Source: Caballeronia choica
GTDB taxonomy: Bacteria > Pseudomonadota > Gammaproteobacteria > Burkholderiales > Burkholderiaceae
Direction of reading: 5' to 3'
Assembly (NCBI RefSeq): GCF_001544535.1
Contig: NZ_FCON02000001.1
Location: forward strand, 124,001 to 188,000
Length of the DNA: 64,000 nt
Under the pieces are notes generated by a model, which saw only the letters and a list, made by a program, of their open reading frames with translations, had not been told where the DNA came from and did not search any database. Positions 51,703 through 58,782 of the stretch are shown here, piece by piece. The position numbers and the translations under genes are program-made. Each line of letters opens with the position of its first letter. The stretch's first letter is position 1.

Positions 51703-53151
51703 CTAGCGCCTGCGTCCGCCACCGCCGCCGCCGCCCGCCCGCGCGCCGCCGCCCGATCTGTTGAAGCTCGAAGCCTGCGCGCTGGATCGACCCCGATTGA
51801 AGTCCTGCTGAGAGGCACCGCCGCCGCCCACGCCCTGGAAGGCATTGTCACGGCCGCCGGCTCCGTAGCCACCGCGGTTGCCGCCTGCACCGGACCGGTC
51901 GGACACCGACTCGCGATTGCCGACACCGGCGGTATTGGCGCCGCCGCCGCGGTTGCCCGCGTCGGCACGGTTTGCTGCACCCGCCCGGTCGGATACACCC
52001 GCGTTGTTTGCACCGCCCGCGCGGTTGCCCGCGTCGGCACGGTTCGCCGTACCTGCCCGATCGGATACACCGGCATTGTTCGCACCCCCCGCGCGGTTGC
52101 CGGCGTCGGCACGGTTCGCTGCACCTGCCCGATCGGATACACCCGCGTTGTTCGCACCGCCCGCGCGGTTGCCCGCGCCGGCTCTGTCGGCCGCAGCGCG
52201 GTCCGTCGTGCCGCCGTTCCGGCCACGGAAGTCGCCGCGCGCGTCGGCGCCGGGGACGTTCTTCGAATACTTCTCGCGGGACGCGTTGTCCCGGTAGGCG
52301 ACACCCTGCCGATGGCCCGCGTCATGCTGCCACTTGCCGCCCTGGACCTTGGTGCGATCGAAGTTGCGATCGATATTGGCGGCCTTGTTGACGTTGATGT
52401 TGACGTCCCCGCCGCCCCAGTTGCAGTTGCCGAAGATGGCTCCCGCCGCCGCAAGCCCGATGCCCCACGCAAATCCGGTGGCGAGCGCGGCGCCCGGATA
52501 ATACGCGGGGGACGGCGGCCAGTAGTACGGGGGATACGCCGGATAGCTCCACGCACCGTACACGACGGTCGGGTTATAGGCCGGCACGTAGATCACCTCG
52601 GGGTTCGCCGGTTCGATGCGCACGATGGTCTGTGTGGCTGGCTGGCCAGCCGGCGCCGGTTCCGTGATGACATTCTGTTGTTCGCTGGATTTCAGATTGC
52701 CCGATTCCTGAGCCCGTGCGCGCAGTCGCTGCACCGCGGCGAGCACGTCCTTTTCCTGCGCGAGGAAGGCGTCGCCAAGCTTCTGGGTCCAGTCGAGCTT
52801 GTCGTTCATCGGCTCGAGCACCTGCGGAAACGCGACCAGCGATTTCACGCTGACATCCCAGGGCTCCCCTTGTACCGCCTTGACCGCTGCGTCGCCCTTG
52901 ATGGACGGATTGGCCTTGACCCAGCGTGCGGCATGCACGATCTCCAGCGGATAGGTCGAGGCCATCAGTACCTGGGATAAGACAGAGTCCGGATAGAGCG
53001 CGATTGGCGCCACCAGCGCCTCGATCTCCTCTGGCTTGAAGGTCGGCTGTGGCGGTTGATTCTGGGCGTGCGCACCGCTCGACTCGATCATCAGCGCAAC
53101 GAGGAACCCCATGCAGAGCGCGTGAGCGAGTCGGTCGATCCACCGGGTCAT
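51703..53151 (-). CDS. DUF3300 protein with 24-residue repeats (paralogue 2)
   Basis: A 482-residue exported protein (signal peptide ending SSGAHAQNQ; no lipobox, unlike paralogue 1). The DUF3300 core (about 40-220) is nearly the same as at 29656-31278. The tail carries about 3.4 copies of a 24-residue repeat (AGVSDRAGAANRADAGNRAG plus four more residues), then a Gly/Arg end. GGAGGAG precedes the ATG at 53151. It forms an operon with the DUF2950 gene and small lipoprotein. Confidence 0.88.
   Translation of the reverse strand: MTRWIDRLAHALCMGFLVALMIESSGAHAQNQPPQPTFKPEEIEALVAPIALYPDSVLSQVLMASTYPLEIVHAARWVKANPSIKGDAAVKAVQGEPWDVSVKSLVAFPQVLEPMNDKLDWTQKLGDAFLAQEKDVLAAVQRLRARAQESGNLKSSEQQNVITEPAPAGQPATQTIVRIEPANPEVIYVPAYNPTVVYGAWSYPAYPPYYWPPSPAYYPGAALATGFAWGIGLAAAGAIFGNCNWGGGDVNINVNKAANIDRNFDRTKVQGGKWQHDAGHRQGVAYRDNASREKYSKNVPGADARGDFRGRNGGTTDRAAADRAGAGNRAGGANNAGVSDRAGAANRADAGNRAGGANNAGVSDRAGTANRADAGNRAGGANNAGVSDRAGAANRADAGNRGGGANTAGVGNRESVSDRSGAGGNRGGYGAGGRDNAFQGVGGGGASQQDFNRGRSSAQASSFNRSGGGARAGGGGGGGRRR
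51949..52190 (-). repeat. 72-bp in-frame tandem repeat
   Basis: Unit starts at 51949, 52021, 52093 and 52165, exactly 72 bases apart, with few differences between copies. It encodes the 24-residue repeat of the DUF3300 protein and looks recent, since copies are near identical in DNA. Confidence 0.9.
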
Positions 53152-53528
53152 GGCTGCTCCTCCGAACTGATTACGATGCCTGACGGCACGCGGTTTTTCT
53201 TGTTGCCGGTTGCGAGTTCCATGAAACGGCTGCGCATGTGTTTGTCCGAGCGCGATGTTGCCTTGAACAGATGTTAGTGCATCGCTGGCGTCATGGGGAG
53301 GTGAGGTTTCCATGGTGCGCAGAAATTGTGGCTATTCACAGCACCGTTACTTCCCGAGGAACGTCGGATAACGCCAGGTCTCAGATTCATTGCAACCTGG
53401 CGTCTCCTCGTTCTGGTTTCAGTCGAGGGTCGGCGCGCGCGACGCGTCGTGCTGGCTTCAGGAATTCGCTCGAACGGATGCCAACTCCAACGCGACCCTG
53501 GCCCGCGCGCCGACAGTCGTGCAATCCG
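53152..53528. other. 377-base spacer
   Basis: It separates the DUF3300 operon from the Rieske gene; both are on the minus strand. It should hold the DUF3300 promoter. No gene is seen. Confidence 0.45.
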
Positions 53529-53840
53529 TCATTCGTCGACCCGGACCACCAGATCGCCGTCGATAGTCTCGACGGCAAGCTTCGTCAGGCACATACCCCG
53601 CGCGCCGACCATACACCCTGACCTCAGGTCAAAGCGCAGGCCATGCGCCGGGCATTGCAAGACATGGCCGTCAAGGCGGCCACTCGCGAGCGATGCACCG
53701 TTGTGCGGGCATGAATTGTCGATCGCGTGGACGACACCATCAATGTTGAACAACACCACGCTGCGTCCGTCGATAAACGCGAGCGATCGCGCGCCGACCT
53801 CCAGAGCGTCAGCGCGGGCAATCGGTATGTATCGCGTCAT
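53529..53840 (-). CDS. Rieske [2Fe-2S] ferredoxin
   Basis: A 103-residue electron carrier of the oxygenase-ferredoxin type. Cluster ligands are C-x-H in NSCPHNGASL and C-x2-H in LQCPAHGLRFDL. Such ferredoxins feed electrons to Rieske oxygenases, but no oxygenase alpha subunit is encoded in this window. The start at 53840 (MTRYIPIARADAL) follows a GGGGG stretch; a start at 53873 is possible. It is the last gene of the minus-strand cluster. Confidence 0.9.
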   Translation of the reverse strand: MTRYIPIARADALEVGARSLAFIDGRSVVLFNIDGVVHAIDNSCPHNGASLASGRLDGHVLQCPAHGLRFDLRSGCMVGARGMCLTKLAVETIDGDLVVRVDE

Positions 53841-53885
53841 TTCGTTACCCCCGGTGCGATCGACTGGATGCACGGCGTGAATCGG

Positions 53886-54095
53886 TCAACGCCACGAAGT
53901 GAGATCGCCGCTGGGGGTATGCGCGTCCATCCAGTCGTAGGGTCCGTGGACTCTGCCCCACGCCCAGGTCCGCACGCCCGATGCCGTCGATTCCGTGGCA
54001 CGCTTGCGCGACACCGATTCAGCCTTCAGATCCGCTTTCGCTTCAATGGTATTGGCGCCTTTGACCGGCGAGCCGTTTTGTACATAGTCAGACAT
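53886..54095 (-). CDS. small hypothetical protein upstream of the Rieske ferredoxin
   Basis: A 69-residue protein: a charged N-terminal half (GANTIEAKADLKAESVSRKR) and an aromatic C-terminal half (RTWAWGRVHGPYDWMDAHTP). AGGAA eight bases before the ATG and the 45-base gap to the Rieske gene support a real gene in the same unit. It could be an accessory protein or a leftover piece of a larger gene. No family is recognised. Confidence 0.55.
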   Translation of the reverse strand: MSDYVQNGSPVKGANTIEAKADLKAESVSRKRATESTASGVRTWAWGRVHGPYDWMDAHTPSGDLTSWR

Positions 54096-54245
54096 TTATC
54101 GTGTTCCTGTAAAGAAGAAGGGGGGCGCTGCGGGCATCCTCGGAATGCGTCCAAGGCTGCCATCGTTCCTGCGTTCGACGCTCGATTCAGCCAGCAATGC
54201 CTCGGCGAGCGGGCGGAGATGATGGTCGTGTCTCCGAATGCGAAT

Positions 54246-55571
54246 TCATTGATTGACTGCCTTGCCTCGCAGTGCGTCGATCTGGCGCAGATCGCGCGTG
54301 TATCTCGATCTGCCGATCGCGAAGGCAAGCGCAGCCGCGAGGCTCACCAGAGGGATCACCTGCAACGCCCCCACCAGACCGATGCGGTCTGCGATCAACC
54401 CGGTGACGAGCGGGCCAGGGGCCAGGCCGAGCAGATTGTTCGCGAGCGTCAGGGTGGCGAACGCCGACGCATGGATCGACGAAGGGGTGAGATTGGCGAC
54501 CATCGCCCCTGCGGGTCCGGAAGTGCCGGCAACGAGGAAAATGCCCGCGCCCAGCAGGGCGAGTTGCAGCGCACCCGGCTCCAGATGAAAACCGGTCGCC
54601 AGCAGCGCGAATGAAGTCAGGCAATAGAAGACCGCCGTCGTCCACTTGCGTGGAGGGCTCGCCCTGCAGATTCGATCCGTGACGATGCCGCAGGCGACCA
54701 TGCCGAGCGCGCCCAACAGCACGAACACCGCCGCGCCTGCGGCTGCCTTGTCCGGCGCCAGTCCGTAGGAGCGGTTCAGGAAACTGGGCATCCAGGCGAG
54801 CACGGCGCCCATGATGAAGAGTTGCAGTCCGCTGCCGACGTAGGCGCACACGACCGAGACCGTCGAGAAGAGTCCCGCGACGAGCGTGCGCAGGCTCGTG
54901 ACCACGTCGCTTCGGCTTGCTTCCTGTCCGGCGCGATTCGGTTGCCGCGATGCGATGCGCTTCTCCGAAACGACGATCCGATACGTGACGACCAGCACGA
55001 TGCCGAAGCACGCCATCGCGCCAAACGACGAACGCCACCCGAAGTGCACGGCGACGAATCCGCCGAGCGCCATGCCGAGCACCGAGCCGAACGCGCCACC
55101 GGCCATGAAGGCGCCGGTCAGCGTGGAGCGCAGGTGCGGCGGGAAAATGCTGAGGATGAGGGCGATGCCCACGCTTCCATAGGCTGCCTCGCCGAGACCC
55201 ACGAACGCACGCGCGACGAGCATTTCACCGTAGTTGGTCGCGAACGCGCAGCCGAGCGTGGCGAGGCTCCAGAGCGCCGCCATCAGAATGAGGCTTCGCA
55301 CGCGGCCCCATCGGTCGGCAAGTACCGAGAGCGGAAAGGTCAGCAGGCCGACCATCAGCGCTACCACGCTGCTGAGCGAACCCAGTTGGGTGTCGGAGAG
55401 ACCCCATGCGCTCTTCAGCAGGGGAAAGACCGCATTCAGTACCTGCCGCGACATATAGTCCGACAGCAGCAAACCGAAGGTCAGCGCGAAAATGATCCAC
55501 GCATAGGTGCGCGAAAAGGTGGGAGCGCCCGCGAAATCGCCCTCGGCCGGCTTTGCACAATGAAGTTCCAA
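54246..55571 (-). CDS. MFS transporter (anion:cation symporter type)
   Basis: A 441-residue, 12-helix major facilitator. The loop-2/3 motif is seen as SVLADRWGRVRSL, and SRQVLNAVFPLLKSAWGLSD is typical of the aromatic-acid/organic-anion symporter groups. A TTG at 55571 is taken as the start because GGAGGAG lies six bases upstream, giving (M)ELHCAKPAEGD; the frame continues upstream without family sequence. Its place in the cluster suggests that it imports the compound degraded there. Confidence 0.85.
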   Translation of the reverse strand: MELHCAKPAEGDFAGAPTFSRTYAWIIFALTFGLLLSDYMSRQVLNAVFPLLKSAWGLSDTQLGSLSSVVALMVGLLTFPLSVLADRWGRVRSLILMAALWSLATLGCAFATNYGEMLVARAFVGLGEAAYGSVGIALILSIFPPHLRSTLTGAFMAGGAFGSVLGMALGGFVAVHFGWRSSFGAMACFGIVLVVTYRIVVSEKRIASRQPNRAGQEASRSDVVTSLRTLVAGLFSTVSVVCAYVGSGLQLFIMGAVLAWMPSFLNRSYGLAPDKAAAGAAVFVLLGALGMVACGIVTDRICRASPPRKWTTAVFYCLTSFALLATGFHLEPGALQLALLGAGIFLVAGTSGPAGAMVANLTPSSIHASAFATLTLANNLLGLAPGPLVTGLIADRIGLVGALQVIPLVSLAAALAFAIGRSRYTRDLRQIDALRGKAVNQ

Positions 55572-55697
55572 AATTGTCTCCTCCGATGATCGGCGTGCGG
55601 GTCTGTCCTGCGCTCTAACGCGCAGCGTGCCGCTTTTAGTTTCCGGGCGGCAGAACCGGTCTGCCGCCCGCGCCATGGAGCTTTGAATTGAATTTAC

Positions 55698-55732
55698 GTG
55701 CTGGCGCGGCGGCTTTCACGCCGCGCCAGCAC
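55698..55732 (-). terminator. strong hairpin after the TauD-type gene
   Basis: A perfect 14-bp GC-rich stem (55698-55711 with 55719-55732) with a 7-base loop, 30 bases past the stop on the minus strand. Only a weak AT tract follows. It may end or attenuate transcription before the MFS gene. Confidence 0.6.
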
Positions 55733-55762
55733 CCCCGCTGTCAGGCGAGTGGATCGCCGATC

Positions 55763-56611
55763 TCAGTACGGGACGTCGCCAACAATTCCGGCGCGCTCCA
55801 TCTTGCGATGGCAGGGCGGGTAGTCCATCACCGCGTAGTGCTGGGTGCTGCGGTTGTCCCAGATCGCGATGCTGTTTGCCTTCCAGCGCCAGCGCACCTG
55901 GTGCTCGGGGATGTACGCCTGGCTGATCAGGTAGTTGAGCAGGTGGCTCGCGCCCGGATTGGCGTCCTGGCCGAAGCGCACGCGCGCGGGCGTGTGATAG
56001 TTCGAGAAGTGGGTAGTGAAGGCGTTCACGAAAAGCACGAGCTCCTCAGTCTCGGGATGCGTGCGCACGACCGGATGTTCTGCATCCGGAAACTGGGCCT
56101 TCAGCGCGAGACGCTTGTCGATCGGCATGGCGGCCCCGAAGCTTGCCTCGATGCTGTGGCGCGCGCGCAGGTCCGCAATCTGTTCCTTGACATGGGCGGG
56201 CAGGTTTTCATAGGCCAGGACCATATTGGCCCATACGGTGTCGCCGCCGACGGGAGGCGACTCGACGCAGCGCAGCACGCAGCCGAAGGGCGGGGCCTGA
56301 CGCCAGGTGGCATCCGTATGCCATGAGTTTTCGTAGCGGTCGTTGGGCTGGTCGGGATTCTTGTAGATTCGCACGAGCCCCGGATGCTCGGGATCGCTGC
56401 CGGCGACCGGATGGTCCTCCAGCTCGCCGAAGCGGCGCGCGAAGGCGACATGCTCGGCGCGCGTGATGTCCTGATCGCGCAGGAACAGCACGCGATGCTG
56501 GAGCAGGCTGGCGCGGATCTCTGCGAACAGGCCGTCGTCGTGCACTGCGTCCGCGAGGTTGACCCCGACGAGTTCCGCGCCAATCGCGCAGGTGATTTGT
56601 TCGACACGCAT
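55763..56611 (-). CDS. TauD/TfdA-family 2-oxoglutarate-dependent dioxygenase
   Basis: A 282-residue Fe(II)/2-oxoglutarate oxygenase. The facial triad is His98 and Asp100 (NSWHTDATW) plus His258 (STQHYAVMDY), with 2-oxoglutarate-binding Arg269 or Arg273 (HRKMERAG). The family includes taurine, 2,4-D and alkyl-sulfate dioxygenases; the local substrate is open. It is 11 bases downstream of the quinone oxidoreductase gene, with AAGGAG before its ATG. Confidence 0.92.
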   Translation of the reverse strand: MRVEQITCAIGAELVGVNLADAVHDDGLFAEIRASLLQHRVLFLRDQDITRAEHVAFARRFGELEDHPVAGSDPEHPGLVRIYKNPDQPNDRYENSWHTDATWRQAPPFGCVLRCVESPPVGGDTVWANMVLAYENLPAHVKEQIADLRARHSIEASFGAAMPIDKRLALKAQFPDAEHPVVRTHPETEELVLFVNAFTTHFSNYHTPARVRFGQDANPGASHLLNYLISQAYIPEHQVRWRWKANSIAIWDNRSTQHYAVMDYPPCHRKMERAGIVGDVPY

Positions 56612-56622
56612 TGCGGGTCTCC

Positions 56623-57603
56623 TTAGACGATGAACACGGACGAGCCGGTGGTCTTGCGCGATTCGAGATCGCGATGGGCCTTGGCGGCGTCCCGCAGCGC
56701 ATAGCGCTGGTTTATTTCGATGCGGATGCGGCCAGCCGCGACGTGCTCGAACAGTTCGTTCGCGAGCGCGTTCTTCTCGGCCGGATCGGCGATGTAGTCG
56801 GCCAGCGCCGGGCGCGTCAGATAGAGCGAGCCCTTCATCGCCAGCAACTGCGGATTGAACGGCGGAATGGGACCGGACGCGGTTCCGACGCAGACCATCA
56901 GGCCGCGGCGCTTCAGCGAATCGAGCGAGGATTCGAAGGTGTCCTTGCCCACGCTGTCGAACACGACGTTCACGCCCGCGCCGTCGGTGAGTTCGCGTAC
57001 GCGCTTCGCGACGTCCTCATGGCTGTAGTTGATGATGTGCTCGCAGCCGTGGGCGCGCGCAACCTCGGCCTTGGCGTCGCTCGATACGGTGCCGATCACC
57101 GTCACGCCCAGAAGGCGCGCCCATTGCGACACGATCAGTCCGACGCCGCCAGCGGCGGCATGCAGGAGAATCGTATCGCCGGCCTTGAACGCATGAATGC
57201 GGCGCATCAGATAGGACGAGGTCAGGCCGCGCATGGTCATCGCGGCGGCCGTCGCGCAACTGATGCCGGCGGGCAGCCGGATGAGCGGTGCGGCGGGGAT
57301 GAGACGCTCGGTGCTGTACGCGCCAAGGGTGTTGATGAAGCCCGTGTAGGTGACCCGGTCGCCCACGTTCACATGGGTGACGTCAGCGCCGACGGCCTCG
57401 ACCACGCCCGCCGCTTCAACGCCCATGCCGGCGGGCAGCGGAACCGGGTAGAGGCCGGAGCGGAAATACGTATCGGCGAAGTTCAGGCCCACGGCTTCAT
57501 GACGCAGCCGGACCTGTTCGGGGCCGGGCATGCCGACTTCGACTTCTTCCCATCGCAACACTTCGGGACCGCCCGTTTCGTGAAAGCGGATTGCATGTGC
57601 CAT
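56623..57603 (-). CDS. NADPH:quinone oxidoreductase (zinc-free MDR family)
   Basis: A 326-residue medium-chain reductase of the Qor group: substrate-side start RFHETGGPEVLRWEEVEVG, LNFADTYFRSGLYPVPLPAG, and the nucleotide-binding LLHAAAGGVGLIVSQWARLL. The zinc-binding Cys residues of alcohol dehydrogenases are absent. It would reduce quinones or enones. It lies 12 bases after the Usp/hemerythrin-like gene and is probably co-transcribed with it. Confidence 0.92.
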   Translation of the reverse strand: MAHAIRFHETGGPEVLRWEEVEVGMPGPEQVRLRHEAVGLNFADTYFRSGLYPVPLPAGMGVEAAGVVEAVGADVTHVNVGDRVTYTGFINTLGAYSTERLIPAAPLIRLPAGISCATAAAMTMRGLTSSYLMRRIHAFKAGDTILLHAAAGGVGLIVSQWARLLGVTVIGTVSSDAKAEVARAHGCEHIINYSHEDVAKRVRELTDGAGVNVVFDSVGKDTFESSLDSLKRRGLMVCVGTASGPIPPFNPQLLAMKGSLYLTRPALADYIADPAEKNALANELFEHVAAGRIRIEINQRYALRDAAKAHRDLESRKTTGSSVFIV

Positions 57604-57615
57604 TTGTCTCTCCAG

Positions 57616-58593
57616 TCATGCTCGCGAGCCGTCCGGCTCGCTGATTGTGTCGGTGTGCTTCGCGGCGCGACCCAGCGTCGCCGCGCAGTCGAATTCCAGG
57701 TGGATCCCCATCCAGTCCGCGTCGTTCAGATAACGTCGTGCCGCTGGGAGGATCACGCCTTGTTCGCGTCCCATCCACTCCCAGGCGAACTGCGCGTAGG
57801 CGCTCAACGCTCGTTCGAGTTGCTTCGCCGTGGTCCCGGACTGTGTGTTCTGTCCAGCCATTTGAGCCAGCTCGTCGAGGAGCTCTTCGTCGCGGCGGTG
57901 CAGGCGCTCGAGTTCGTCGAGTTCCGCGCTGACCACCGACGTGCGTTCGCGCAGCCTCGAAAACAGCGAGGCCTCCGCCTCTGGACGAAGCCGTCGCGCC
58001 TGACGTCCGCGCAGCCACGCGGCGATCTCGCGCAGCGTCGTTGCCCCGGGCACGCTGCCCTGGCTGCCAGCGGCCTGGAACAGGTCCAGCCACTCGTGCA
58101 GTTCGTCGGCGAGCGCCCGATGCGCCCCGAGCAAAAAGCCGATCGCGGCTTCGACGGCCGGCCGCCGGTCGACTGCGCACATCAGCACGGGAAGCCCGGC
58201 CGCGTCCGGAGTACCGAATGCGAGCGCTTGCGCCCCGGGTGCGCCTGTTGCCATGCAAATCAGATCGCAATCGTGCTGACGCGCAGCCTTGGCGATCGTC
58301 TCGAACGATCCCTCTTCGACGGACCCGGCGACGGCGAAGGCGACCGCAGACGAGCAGGGCACGCCCTGAGCGCGTGCGGCCGCTTCGGCTCTCGCCAGCA
58401 GTTCGTGCACACGTCGCGGAACCGGACGGGCGAGTGCGGCTGGCTGCCCGGAGGTCACTCGCGACGCGCTGGCGGGCAGCACGTGCAAATACGTGATGCG
58501 CGCGCCGATTGCCTGAGCGAACTCCGTCGCGTGACCGAGTGCTTCGATGCAGGCGTCGGTGCTCTCGACAGGAACGAGTAGATGGCGGTACAT
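57616..58593 (-). CDS. universal stress protein fused to a hemerythrin-like domain
   Basis: A 325-residue fusion. Residues 1-145 are a Usp domain (MYRHLLVPVESTDACIEALG; DLICMATGAPG). Residues about 150-300 align by eye with hemerythrin HHE four-helix domains (HRALADELHEWLDLF; LERLHRRDEELL; WMGREQGVILPAARRYL). Some ligands remain (His158, His232, Glu277), but the helix position that normally reads HMxxEE has Trp, and the usual HH before the second helix is Arg-rich. Iron binding is therefore doubtful. It is first in the minus-strand cluster. Confidence 0.85.
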   Translation of the reverse strand: MYRHLLVPVESTDACIEALGHATEFAQAIGARITYLHVLPASASRVTSGQPAALARPVPRRVHELLARAEAAARAQGVPCSSAVAFAVAGSVEEGSFETIAKAARQHDCDLICMATGAPGAQALAFGTPDAAGLPVLMCAVDRRPAVEAAIGFLLGAHRALADELHEWLDLFQAAGSQGSVPGATTLREIAAWLRGRQARRLRPEAEASLFSRLRERTSVVSAELDELERLHRRDEELLDELAQMAGQNTQSGTTAKQLERALSAYAQFAWEWMGREQGVILPAARRYLNDADWMGIHLEFDCAATLGRAAKHTDTISEPDGSRA

Positions 58594-58782
58594 GGCATCC
58601 TTTACGCCGGCTTTGGTGTTTGAGTGAACATGCTTGCATCGTAGTGCAGCGGCGCTTCGTTTAACCCTCTCGCGGAGGGAGGGGCTTGACGCACGCAGGT
58701 GATTAGAACCATGCTGCGAGTGTGATCCGCTTCAGAAGCGACTCCGCCGGAGTCGCCGCGCGATTCCGACCGACCTCTCCCG
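58594..58782. promoter_or_regulatory. divergent promoter region of the catabolic cluster
   Basis: A 189-base gap between the Usp fusion gene (minus) and the LuxR regulator gene (plus). Both promoters must lie here, and it is a likely site for the regulator. No clear sigma70 boxes or strong palindrome stand out by eye. Confidence 0.4.

Noticed and set aside
51949-52190. Regular 72-bp repeats considered as a CRISPR-like array
   Set aside because: Repeats are contiguous with no variable spacers and are in frame inside a DUF3300 gene.
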